A DNA stretch of 64,000 bases. It comes from Chrysopilus asiliformis. Taxonomy: Eukaryota > Arthropoda > Insecta > Diptera > Rhagionidae. The notes under the pieces were generated by a model. That model worked only from the letters and a program-made list of their open reading frames with translations. It was not told where the DNA came from and did no database searches. Of this stretch, positions 34,011 to 44,968 are shown piece after piece; within the stretch, counting starts at the first letter, position 1; the number at the start of each line of letters is the position of its first letter. The translations under genes and the position numbers were made by a program. The stretch lies in the NCBI GenBank assembly GCA_964034945.1, contig OZ035963.1, positions 35,082,361 to 35,146,360 on the forward strand. Direction: 5' to 3'.

Positions 34011-35936
34011 CCCAAGCAACCAGATAAGGCATAATGACTTGGATTAGGGCGTGGTGTCTTAAAATTGGTCGTTACGACCACACCAAGACCAGCGAATCCG
34101 CCTTATAAGGCGTGATGCCTTTCAAGGCTTTTGCAGTGGTCGTCAAGCGGTCCGAGTGACCTAAATATATGCCCTGATAGTCTTAATGTTCGAATGCCTT
34201 GTTTTGGCTTTCATGGTCGTAGTGTCCTCCAGACGCCTTCATAGTCGTCCTGCCTTATAAGACCAACCTTCCACCTTTCGTCCACGAAATGCCTTATAGG
34301 GCATAATGCGTTTGAGAACACTCCAATGCCCTATTTGAGAATGCTTCGAGCATGCGCAGATGAATATCTGCTTCGAGCTTGTTTCTAGCATACTTCGAAT
34401 ATGCTTCTAGCATTCACGGCGCGAGCCGCCATGACGTTCATCGAAATGAAAAAAAAAAAACATTCCTACTGAAAATTTAAAATCTGTTTTTAAAGCACAA
34501 TATGGAAAAACATCGAATAAAAAGTAATTTTAGGTGTTTGGGTACACAGCATAACTTTATTTTTACAAGAATTTTATTAAAATCGAATAAAAAAGAAAAT
34601 TCTTTGAATAAATAATTTTCAAATTATATCACTAAAATCGAGAATTGCTACGGCCCACGTAAATAGAGCTCCTGGCAAAACCACTTTCTACGTAAACTTT
34701 AAATCGCATATGTATTCATGTCGACCGTATTTAATTTTTGATATTTTCTCAAGTTAGGCTCATCGGTCCTCATTATTGCTTTTTAGGTTTTAATTGAAAG
34801 CATATTTATATTGTATTGTGTTTTTGTTCGTTTATTTTAATCCGACGTTTCGGTCACGGTGGTGACCTTCTTCAGGAAAATGCGTTACAAAAATATTCAA
34901 GATTTGGATAATTTTAAGAGGTTTGACGATCGTGTTTCTGTTTTTTGTTTGACAAGTGTGATGTTTTTATTTTTATGTTGAAAACCATGATTTTAATATT
35001 GTGTCGAAAGTATGATAATAACACTATTGTTAAGTCAAAAGTATAAAAAACATTGAGTTAAACTAAAACTAATAAGAATAAATAAACACGACGTCACAAA
35101 ATGGCTATTGCACTGAAAATATTTTAACATTCTCAGTGCAAAATATTTTCAGTGCAATAGCCATTTTGTGACGTCGTGTTTATTTATTCTTATTAGTTTT
35201 AGTTTAACTCAATGTTTTTTATACTTTTGACTTAACAATAGTGTTATTATCATACTTTCGACACAATATTAAAATCATGGTTTTCAACATAAAAATAAAA
35301 ACATCACACTTGTCAAACAAAAAACAGAAACACGATCGTCAAACCTCTTAAAATTATCCAAATCTTGAATATTTTTGTAACGCATTTTCCTGAAGAAGGT
35401 CACCACCGTGACCGAAACGTCGGATTAAAATAAACGAACAAAAACACAATACAATATAAATATGCTTTCAATTAAAACCTAAAAAGCAATAATGAGGACC
35501 GATGAGCCTAACTTGAGAAAATATTTAAATCGCATGTGAATTGTGACAATAAAATCCACAAAAAACCTTAACATCACCGTATGAAATTATTTTGAACGTT
35601 TTTTTCCACAAAATATATCCATTAAACTTTATGATTCTTGTCTTATCTTTCTCTCCTCATGCGGCCTATAGAATAGAGAAAGACAAATAATGTCGCCAGA
35701 TGAAATGTCAAAAAAATATTTCGTCATGGTAAAACAAGGCCCTATTTTGGCCTTCAAAGTCGTGATGCCTTATAGGGCGTGAAATAGGGCACTTCGTGGT
35801 CCGGCGGACCTTCCCCACTGTCGACGATAGGTCGACGATAGTTCGACCTAGTGTCGACAAAGTCGTGGACATTACGACCAATAGCGACGCCTTTGAAGAC
35901 GAAGTGTCCACTTTACGACCTATAAGGTTACTTGGG
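34011..35936. mobile_element. DNA transposon with CCCAAG ends, holding a palindromic insert
   Basis: Left CCCAAGCAACCAGATAAGG, right CTATAAGGTTACTTGGG, an imperfect inverted pair. Inside, GCCTTATAAGGC-like words recur (about 34100, 34250, 34290, 35770). The 34740-35525 palindrome sits in it. No transposase seen. Confidence 0.45.
34740..35525. mobile_element. 786 bp palindrome, Penelope-like, hammerhead-like motifs
   Basis: Two 386 bp arms with no indels around a 14 bp spacer (35126-35139). Each arm carries CCTGAAGAAGGTCACCACCG followed by TGACCGAAACGTCGG: a CUGANGA core, a GGTCAC/GTGACC stem and GAAAC, the layout of the hammerhead ribozymes in Penelope-like elements. The motif is on the plus strand at 35390-35421 and the minus at 34844-34875. 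TTTAAATCGCAT occurs at 34698-34709 and 35524-35535, a possible target duplication. Confidence 0.55.
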
Positions 35937-36044
35937 GAACGTCTTTACAGTGTGTCAGGAGTACTCAAAAATATTTACTTGAACTCAAAATTCGGGTTCC
36001 GCTAAGGTAAAGTCTTACATAAAATATATATTTTTCACTTCTCT

Positions 36045-36330
36045 GTTTTCATGTTTTTCAACATAAAAACGTATTTCTATCACAAACTTTTTGTGCTAGT
36101 GACTATTTTTTTATTTCAATCCATTTAGAATACCAAAAAACGTAACAAATGACACCCCACTTGGTAGATTTGAAAAAAATACACTTTGAAGGTGCGTCTA
36201 CCCAAAAGACCACGTTCCGCTACTCCAATTTTTATGGATTCTTTAGATTCTTAAATCCTAGGTCAAATGTGGGTAGGATTTTTTTAAAACACGTTTTTGG
36301 ACAATTTTTCCTGTAATGTAAAGAGATATT
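36045..36330. repeat. right arm of the diverged inverted repeat
   Basis: Reverse complement counterpart of 33045-33290, so two copies of one repeat face each other, or they are the ends of one large composite element. Confidence 0.6.
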
Positions 36331-36340
36331 GTATCAGAGC

Positions 36341-36992
36341 TTTAAACTATGAAAAATTTGAGTTCGGGTTCGGCCTCAGGTAGAGAAGCTAAAGATAAAT
36401 TTAAAACACGAAATAATATTTTGAGTAGGTAATAAAGTTATTTTTTTCAATTTTGCAGCAAATGCTGCAAAACATACAACGTTTTTTTTTGCGATGTTGC
36501 CCTTAGTTAAAAAAAAGTTAAAGTTATTCCTAAACTTTGTTTCAGATTTATAATCCGTGTTTACATAAACACGTGAATATGAGAAATAAGATATACCCAG
36601 ATTTGTTTAGATTTTTGTACCATGTTTATTACAGATGGTGTTTTTCTCACTTCGAACAGCGAATCATTAACCCGGATCTTTGTAATCCAAACTATTTCTA
36701 GTGGAATATTACATTTTTTCCACATATTACTGTCCAGATTTGCCTTTTTGGTAAATGATTCGTCTTTTTTGGTTTCTAAGGGTATTATTCCACATAAGTT
36801 CAAATGGTCTGAAAATTGGGCTTAAAATGATAAATGGGAACTTCTCATTGGTAAGAGAGAGCTAAATATATGTGTGAGAAGATAGCGACACGATAAACTT
36901 CAGAACAAAATTGAACTTAACATTGACGGAAATACTCGAATTTAAGATCAAGTAGGCGATAAATTTACATTTGTCTGTCAAAATTCGTGCTC
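36341..36992. other. no recognisable gene
   Basis: AT-rich, no coding signal. Confidence 0.3.
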
Positions 36993-36995
36993 TTA

Positions 36996-37877
36996 AAGGG
37001 CCCATAGACGGCCAACTTTGTTGCCAACCTGGTCGCCAACATGCAATGTTGGAGTCGATGTTGTACGTCTGTGGCCAAGTTGGCGGTTGGTTTTTCATGT
37101 TGTCGACCAGGTTGGTGTAAAATCAAAAATTTTTGAAAACTTAGCATGTTGGCGTTCATGTTGGGGTGTCTGTAGGCAAGTTTACAACCTGGTTGCCAAT
37201 CTCAGTTGCATTGAGTTGTTCATCTTCGCACAACTCGTTTAAAACCAATACCAATAACAAATTATTACTCATTTTTCACTAGTCAAAATATACCTTATAG
37301 TTGTCCTATAACCATATAGTAAACTATAAACAATAAAAAAATTAGAGAAATCACCTAAAGTCGACGGGATCTTGTTAAAAATGATGTTGACAACTTAGTT
37401 GCCAACATTCCGTCTCGTCTGTGGTAAAAACTACCAACCTGGTTGGTACCACAGACGAGACGGAATGTTGGCAACTAAGTTGTCAACATCATTTTTAACA
37501 AGATCCCGTCGACTTTAGGTGATTTCTCTAATTTTTTTATTGTTTATAGTTTACTATATGGTTATAGGACAACTATAGGGTATATTTTGACTAGTGAAAA
37601 ATGAGTAAGGATTTGTTATTGGTATTGGTTTTAAACGAGTTGTGCGAAGATGAACAACTCAATGCAACTGAGATTGGCAACCAGGTGGTAAACTTGCCTA
37701 CAGACACCCCAACATGAACGCCAACATGCTAAGTTTTCAAAAATTTTTGATTTTACACCAACCTGGTCGACAACATGAAAAACCAACCGCCAACTTGGCC
37801 ACAGACGTACAACATCGACTCCAACATTGCATGTTGGCGACCAGGTTGGCAACAAAGTTGGCCGTCTATGGGCCCTT
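36996..37877. mobile_element. 882 bp near-perfect palindromic MITE
   Basis: Arms of about 430 bp around a 20 bp spacer (37427-37446), indel-free: coordinate pairs across the centre sum to 74873 throughout. Ends AAGGGCCCATAGACGG; TTA at 36993-36995 and 37878-37880. GTTGGCAAC/ACCAACCTGG words repeat in the arms. Matching 74-codon frames on opposite strands (37018-37242, 37631-37855) differ at one residue and are by-products of the symmetry. Confidence 0.85.
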
Positions 37878-37880
37878 TTA

Positions 37881-38556
37881 AGTTCTAAGGCTAAACTCTA
37901 AAAGGGAAATAGTTTTTGCGATAATAAACGCTTTTTTTTAATTAAACGCCACTGCAGTGCTCGAAAATATTTTTGGTATAACTTTTCGATTCAATTGTAA
38001 CCAAAGAAATACTTTTCGCGCAGTTTTGATGTCGATTGGATTTTCTCTGTCTCACTGATATATCGTACTTTTTTCTCCATTTTCACAATTTTCAGACCTT
38101 TTGAATTTATGTGAGATATATACCTTAAACCTGTTTCAGTATTTCCTTTTTAATTTTTTTTAATGAATAATCTTAGCCAAATCTTTATATAAAAGTGTCA
38201 GAAATGCCTTTATAAACAATTTTATGCCATCTAAGATTAAGTTTTTCATTGTATTTGTTTTATAAAAATAAAATATATAAATTACTTTTTTTGTGTGTTT
38301 TACTACGATTGTGACGACCACATTTTCAGTGGTTCAGAAGGTAACAAAGCAGAGGTGTAAGAAGGAAATGTATCGTCAAAATCGATTTATGTAGTAAGTC
38401 TCAGAACAATTTTATGAGTAATTCGGTACAACTAATGCAAATTGTTTTCGAGCAACTATTATTTAGCCCTAATCAGCTCAGGCTAATTTTGTCCTTAAAA
38501 AAAAGTTTTGTAAGTTTGCAGTTTTTAATTCAGTTAATAATATTTATTTCTATATA
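37881..38556. other. no recognisable gene
   Basis: AT-rich, nothing assignable. Confidence 0.3.
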
Positions 38557-39469
38557 CAGTAGAATCCGCTTATAACGACACCGGTTATAACGACATACCG
38601 GCTTTAACGACGCATTTCTTAGGTCCCGGCCAGAGCCCATAAGACTCTGTGCGTTTTGGTATTGGTTATAACGACACCGGATACAACGACATAACGGCTT
38701 TAACGACCCCTTTTTCTACGAAAACAGAAAAAAATATCGTTTATAACGACCGAAACTTTAGATCTCATAGAAAAAAATCAAAACCTGGTAGATTAAGTTT
38801 TTAACTAATGTTCTAAATTGGCCGCCATGTCAGATACCCTAGTTTTTGCCCAAATTGCAAACTTGTTGCACTTCTAAACGTCATTTGCTTAAGTCATTAA
38901 ATGAAAGTTGGAACTTTTCGGGAATTCCCCTAATCAGTTCTGTCAAAGTTTTGGCGCATCTACGTTGTGTTAATTCAGTTTATTTCGTAGTTTATACTGT
39001 GAATTCTACAATGAATGCTAAAAGGCGATAATTTAGTATCGAGGAAAAAGATGAAGAAAATACTACTGGTAAATAATGTTTTATGCATCACAATACATAA
39101 TTTTAAAATCGGGTGAAAATTTCAGAAACAGGTTGTGTCATACCTTCAGTCAATGAAGCACTTCGGGGTATTACGACATTGAGTTCATTCCTATTATTCA
39201 ATAACATTTTTGATGAGATTTCAAAAGAAGCTGTGCTAAGAATTGAAAAGAAAATTGAAAAGGAGTTCTTGCACCAAAAATCCAAAAAACAAAGATTACT
39301 CAATATCTGCAGAAAAATTAAATAAATTTAATTTTTTAATGTACGGACGATTTGCAATAAAAATTTTGTATTTTAGAACTTTAAAACTATGAATCGGTTA
39401 TAACGAACAACCGGATATAACGACCAGATTTGTTGGTCCCTTGGAGGTCGTTATAACCGGATTCCACTG
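38557..39469 (+). mobile_element. internally deleted pogo/Tigger transposon
   Basis: 913 bp, TA-flanked, ends CAGTAGAATCCGCTTATAAC and its diverged complement; sub-terminal TATAACGAC repeats. Near 39011 a start MNAKRR is followed, after a stop, by FSIEEKDEEN, like the N-terminus of Tigger/jerky transposases. From 39113 a frame contains VNEALRGITTLSSFLLFNN, like their C-terminal end. The DNA-binding and DDE core between is gone. Confidence 0.7.
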
Positions 39470-39471
39470 TA

Positions 39472-40454
39472 TATACATCATTCGCACTATTTACAATTGT
39501 AGCATAAAATTGATTTTTAAGAACGTTCGTTACAAACATTTTTTTTTTTTGCATTTGCACATATTTGCTTCGAAGCGCGACCTTAGCAATGGGGACACAG
39601 GAAGCAACGTTTTCTCTTTTGGGAAGTGCTACAGTTATTATCCCGTACTACGCTCCGATATTTTGCGAAACAGAAGCAAAATGATACCAAAATAACCTTT
39701 CTTTGCTGGTGAAACTGTTACGGTGACTGTGACTCCCCGCCTGCGTGGATTAGGTACGAAGCGAATAAAAGCAAAATATTATTGTTGTAGTAAAAATTTT
39801 ATTTTTTTTTTCTTTTTTAAATGACTGACCAATGAACCCTAATTTTCAAAATATTGAACGTCTAATTGTAATTTTTGTTGCATATGGTTGACATTTATTC
39901 GTTCCCTTGTCACCAAAAGTTAAGTAAACGAACGACTTTAAAAGTTTTTTTTTACAGCAAACATTTTTGGAAGCAAATTTTTGGTGCCGACTTCAGGGCG
40001 AATTTAAATCTTTTGCGGATTGACTCTGGCTTGAGATGAACTGAGGGTTACATTTACATTTGAATGCCTAAAATTTTCGTCTAAAACACATTTGGAATTT
40101 TTTCTCCTAAGATGCATTTCTTTTCGTTGTTATTATCCTGTAGACAAGTGTATTTTTTGTACTACTTTTTAAGCGATAAGAACTTCAAAATCCTCGAAGT
40201 GATCGATACCGTAGTTTAACAATAAGATATTTCAAGCACGAACAACAAAAGGGCACGAAAAATTGTATCCAATCTCCAAAAGTTTAAAGTTAGGGCGATC
40301 TCGCACGTGGCCGAGAAAAAATTTAGTTGCTATTCATTCTCAATGTACAGCTTATGTTGGTGTTAGTTACGCATGGTCAAATGAGTGGGAAGGAAATGGC
40401 GTTGGTGTGGCAAAAAAAAACCGCGAAACGACGAAACCAGAGATATGAGGGATT
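39472..40454. other. no recognisable gene
   Basis: Short frames only; none with domain or splice context. Confidence 0.3.
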
Positions 40455-40457
40455 TTA

Positions 40458-40597
40458 AGCCCAATTCAGATTAACGATTACGATTGGAGCTTTTCGAGCA
40501 ATGAGATCAAAGCTTTCAACGATAGGAAAATGAAAGCTTTTATCTCATTGGGCGAGGAAGCTCAACCGAGATCGCAATCGATACTCTGAATTGGGCT
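40458..40597. mobile_element. TTA-flanked 140 bp MITE (AGCCCAATTCAGA family)
   Basis: Ends AGCCCAATTCAGA and TCTGAATTGGGCT; TTA at 40455-40457 and 40598-40600. CTCATTG and GAAAGCTTT words also pair internally. Confidence 0.85.
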
Positions 40598-41139
40598 TTA
40601 CGCTGTTTGACTTTCGTTTCGTTTCATCTTTTAATTTATTTTTGATGTTGCAAGCAATCTTAATTCGTGATTTAGATTTTTTTTAGACTTAAGATATCTT
40701 AGTGTTTCATCAATGTCGATACTACACCCAGAGAAAAATATACTAAAATCAAAAACAAATGCTCTAGATTTTAGTAATTTGTTTTTTGCGTCCGAGCTAA
40801 ACAAGTTCATACTAAAAATAAAAACCACATTCTTTTTAATTCTAGTGATAACCCTTTTAAAATCTAGTGTTTATTTCTTTAAAAGATTTACACTAATTTT
40901 AAAAGAAAACCTTTTTGAATTTAAAAAGCTTCACTGTGGGAAAAAATCACATTTATAGCGGGGCGCTACAACATTTATAGTAATCTGCCATTATCTTTTT
41001 TTAAAAAAAAATATAATCTTCATTTTTCATGGTTTACGATAGTAATAGTAGATTTTTACCAATTTCCCAGTAGCATTTTTTACTTTTTACAGTATTTATA
41101 AATTATAAATATTTTCTTACGTATTAATTAAATGTTGAA

Positions 41140-41215
41140 AAACTCCTGCTCATACCGCGATTCGAACCCGAGATCCCTAGGTTTGAAGTCCACTCGCCAA
41201 CGAAGCGAGTCTAAA
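41140..41215 (-). repeat. tRNA-like fragment with B box
   Basis: Minus strand GGTTCGAATCG (41158-41168) is a good B box; an upstream TTGGCGAGTGG resembles an A box but the 21 nt spacing is short. Likely SINE or tRNA pseudogene. Confidence 0.4.
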
Positions 41216-41286
41216 CATGAATGGTTTCTATCTCGCTTGAAAGAATGATTTTAAATTTTGAAAGTAACTTGTTTAAATTTAAAAAG

Positions 41287-41415
41287 AGGCCCTATCGGCG
41301 AACACGATACGATTGAATCGAGTCGTAAATTCAATGTTGTTGTTAGTGTTTTACACGAACAACAACGTGGAGTTTACGACTCGATTCAATCGTATCGTGT
41401 TCGCCGATAGGGCCT
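41287..41415. mobile_element. 129 bp hairpin MITE (AGGCCCTAT family)
   Basis: Flanked by AAG. Arms start AGGCCCTATCGGCGAACACG and continue through CGATACGATTGAATCGAGTC to AACGTTG-like loop sequence AACAACAAC. Almost perfect stem. Confidence 0.85.
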
Positions 41416-41676
41416 AAGGTCATTTTTGAATCAAAAAGAAGGATTTTAAATTTAAACATTTTAGTTTTTTAATTCTAGTAGGGGCAATTTTAAATTTAAA
41501 CATTTTGGGGTTTTTAAATCTAAAAACAAGCTTTTTAATTTAAAATCATGAGTTACTAAATAATAAAATTTTCTGCTGATTCTAGGATATTTCTTTTTAA
41601 ATCAAACAAGTAACTAGATTTTTAGATCTAGGGTGGAAATTGTTTAATTTTAAAATGTTCATTTCTCTCAGTGTAA

Positions 41677-41857
41677 AGGCGCCTCCACACGTTCAATGTT
41701 ACTTGACAATTTTACTTGAATGACTCATGTTTCAAGTAACATTGATCGTTTGGATGCTCTTCAATGTTAAGTTTGCAGGCAATTTCCATCAATATTACTT
41801 GACGAAAATTTTCATCAATAATACTTGTCAAGTAACATTGAACGTGTGGAGGCTCCT
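41677..41857. mobile_element. TAA-flanked 181 bp MITE (CCTCCACACGTTC family)
   Basis: TAA at 41674-41676 and 41858-41860. Arms AGGCGCCTCCACACGTTC and GAACGTGTGGAGGCTCCT; both continue AATGTTACTTGACAA or complement. Repeated AATGTTACTTGA words inside. Confidence 0.85.
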
Positions 41858-41860
41858 TAA

Positions 41861-42834
41861 GAGCTAATTTAGCCATCCATCGTATTGTATATATTCTCAA
41901 AATGGTAGATTTTTTTATACCTGTATGGTGAAACATGAAAAAAATTTCCAAGTTGCATTTGGAAGAACGGCTAAAGTCAGGTCCCATATATTTTTGTATA
42001 GACTTAATCCACTCTTATGGGTGAGAAGCTGCATTGATTTGATAGTTTTTGTACGTGGAATAGTGGCTTAAGTCGAGTTAGTTCATTCTTCGTTTTTAAC
42101 TTTTCCGAAACGAGCAGGCTAAAGTCGGTTTTGGCCTCTTTTTCAAATCGAGGTATAGGTTTTTAGGGGCTTTACTTGACTTTATCCATTGATTGTAACC
42201 ATTTCTAAGACATAAATTTTTTTTGACAGAGTGGCTAAAGTGAAATAATCCTTAATTTCTCTGAAAATATTAAGTTTGAATAAACCAGATTAAACCAATC
42301 GTAAAACGCTTATTTTTCATAACATTTTGTAGTTATAGGTTTTTGAATTCGGTTTGATACCATTTTGCCACCGACAGTTAAAATTTCATAAATATTAAAA
42401 TGCTTCTCCTGAAAAATCAAGAAATTCGACTTAAGCCCTTATTACTTGTGACCACAGATATTACATGATTATTATAAATTAAAAAAATATCATCTGTACA
42501 GTTATGGCTGCAAAATATTTACAAGACGAAGAAATAAATGAACTTTTATGTGCAAGTACTGATGGGATATTGAAAAAAAAAATGTGAAAATACAAATATT
42601 GCAAAACAAACCTATTTTTTACCTTTTTATATAGTGACGCAAGAAAATTCCATGCCATAAACCAGTGACGCATATATGCGTCACGTACTCCCTGAAGTCA
42701 CCAAGTGCGCAATAAATATAATTAATATATGTATACTAATATTGAACTATAATAAACTTATATAATTAAAATTTATCATCTGGTTTATGCCCACCCCTAG
42801 TCTAATCGCTTCGGTCGTGAACGTGTTAATGGGA
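41861..42834. other. decayed repeat with TAAGTCG words
   Basis: 42050-42460 has several GGCTTAAGTCG / GCTAAAGTC words and, at 42428-42460, GACTTAAGCCCTTATTACTT then GTGACCACAG, matching the end of the hairpin element at 59757-59887. No gene seen. Confidence 0.4.
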
Positions 42835-43105
42835 AAAAATGGACCTATGGCGAATATCTCAAAAACGGTTCATCTTACGAAAAAAGTGCAAGAACAAAAG
42901 TTATTTATAGGATATGGTTCTACATAAAATTTCCATACATCAAAATCCGATTGGAATAAATTTTAAAAAATCTTATGGAAAAGTTTGACTTCGAAGTGGA
43001 ATTTGGATACAACTGTTCACCGTTCACTTAAACTTCGAACAATGCCATATCACCATACGGGTTTTCAATAATTGCCAGATTGGCAATTATAGCTTTTGTT
43101 ATGTT
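42835..43105 (-). mobile_element. CCGTATGG-family repeat, minus strand, 5' part
   Basis: Minus-strand copy with AACATAACAAAAGC, ATTGCCAATCTGGCAAT and ACCCGTATGGTGA, running to about GAGATATTCGCCATAGG. The 3' part with the CATACGGGTATAAAA end is missing. Confidence 0.7.
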
Positions 43106-43654
43106 TATAAGTACAAAGAATAAATAATCTTAAACAAAATTGAAACGAAAAGTTTCTATGGGCCGAAATTCTAGTACAAAAAAAAGACAACTATTAGAAC
43201 ACGCATTACAATTAGTGTTGAAAATATATCTGTAAAGCTTCATCGGGACAGTAGCTAGAATTTCAGTAGATTTTTATATCATGAATAAATGGTGGGCTCA
43301 GAATAGAAGTGGATGAAGTCCACTTTTCGAGTTTTTTCATAATTCAGTACAAAAAAAATTTAAGTCCTACTTCCTGCGTAACTAGAACTGTGAGCTGTAT
43401 TTCAATTAATGGCTGAGAAGAAAAAAAAATTTGTTTTAGTACTGAAATGCATCAAATCCACTTACGTTATTTTCTTTTTTTTTAAACTTATTACAACATC
43501 GCAATATATTTTGTAACTCAGTCTTGGTAAAATATGATCTTTAACCTACCAATTTGTGTTAATATTTATTTGCGAATTAATAGGGATATAAAACCTTTAA
43601 CGCTTAATTTCTCAACACTTAATTTCTGGACTTGATCCACTTCTATTCTGAACC
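43106..43654. other. no recognisable gene
   Basis: AT-rich; nothing assignable. Confidence 0.3.
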
Positions 43655-43817
43655 CTCTAAATCAGCGGTGGCCAACCCGCGGCCCGCGGGCCGCATGCGG
43701 CCCGAGACGTTTGAAAATGCGGCCCGCCAAATGATTTGAAATTTACAAAAAAAAAATATGTAACTAATAAAATATAAAATACTAAAACTGCTCATAAAGT
43801 TTATATGCAATTTTACA

Positions 43818-44345
43818 ATTTAATTTTTATACCCGTATGGTGAAACCAAAGCGTATATTAATTAACTTAGCCTTATCGTTTATAACGCCAAGATCCCATC
43901 ATTACACACAAAAATGAATTGCGCCAATGCGTTTAGAATGATAAAATAAATTAATTTGTGCATGTCCGTCCGTCTGTCCGTCTGTGGCGCGGAGCTACAG
44001 ACTTGAAATTTTACGCAGATTCGTTTTTCGTAAAATGCGAGGCTAAGTTCGTTAATGGGCAAAAACGGACCATTAGAGGGGGTACCCCCCATAACAAATG
44101 AAAACGTTTTTTGCGAATATCTCAAAAACGGTGCCTCTTATCTAAAAAGTACAAGAACAAAAGTTATTTAGGATATGATTCTACATAAAACTCCCATACC
44201 TCAAAATCCGATTTAAATAAATTTTAAAACATCTTCGACAGTTTGACTTCAAAGTGGAATTTTGATATACCTGTTCGCCGTTCACTTAAATCACAGTTCA
44301 ATTAAATTAGATTGGCAGTTTTAGCTTTTGTTATGTTTTATTTTA
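43818..44345 (-). mobile_element. CCGTATGG-family repeat nested in the hAT element
   Basis: Minus-strand copy from ATACCCGTATGGTGAAACC to GCTTTTGTTATGTTTT, with the GTCCGTCCGTCTGTCC run and GGGGGTACCCCCC. Confidence 0.75.
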
Positions 44346-44430
44346 CATAAGTACTACTCGTATATATACATTTACATTTACATAAGTCCATTTATACATA
44401 TATTTGTTTAGCAAATATTTTTTTCTTGTC

Positions 44431-44775
44431 CCACGACTCCATTAGACATTTTTCCAGATTGGATTTAAATCCAATCACGAAAAAGTAATGGAGACTCAAA
44501 AATTGTTGCATCATGATTTAAATCTCCTTACTGTCATGATTTTTTCGGCTACTGAAAAGTAGGATTTTTTTTGACATTTGTTCAGTCAAATTAGCTTATT
44601 TCTAGTTGGCTGCCCTGATTACCTCCTGGTTGGCATTTCTAAGTACGCTATGGAGACACGATAAATATGAAAAATCATGACTGAAGATGCCCACGCGGTG
44701 ATTTCTTTATTCGCCAAAATATGGAGTAGGGGAAAAAATCATGATTTTTAAAAGCCCAATGGAGTCGTGGGGTTA
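44431..44775. mobile_element. CCCACGACTCCATTAGAC MITE, copy 2, nested in the hAT element
   Basis: Left TCCCACGACTCCATTAGAC, right AATGGAGTCGTGGGG; interior matches 16207-16556 closely. Confidence 0.75.
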
Positions 44776-44968
44776 TGCTCAACTTTTTGCATTTTGTTCT
44801 AATTTTTTTTTTAAACCAAGTGACTGTTAAAAAACAACATAAAATATTATTTGAAAATTTTACTAAGAAACGGTGGTTATTCTATTTTTTCATGTGCGGC
44901 CCGCCAAAAAAAATGAATCATCAGCTTGGCCCGTGGAACGATTTGGGTTGGCCAGGCCTGCTCTAAAT

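Larger units (their letters stand above)
43663..44960. mobile_element. hAT non-autonomous element with 8 bp target duplication
   Basis: Duplication CTCTAAAT at 43655-43662 and 44961-44968. Left end CAGCGGTGGCCAACCCGCGG then CCCGCGGGCCGCATGCGGCCC; right end has GTGCGGCCCGCC and finishes TTGGCCAGGCCTG. Two other repeats lie inside it (43818-44345 and 44431-44775). No hAT transposase remains. Confidence 0.8.

Noticed and set aside
37018..37855. Two 74-codon ORFs with nearly the same sequence on opposite strands
   Set aside because: They are mirror images made by the palindrome; no domain, no splice context, and repeat words explain the composition.
41140..41215. Functional tRNA gene on the minus strand
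   Set aside because: B box is good but A box spacing is short and no cloverleaf or acceptor stem forms by eye.
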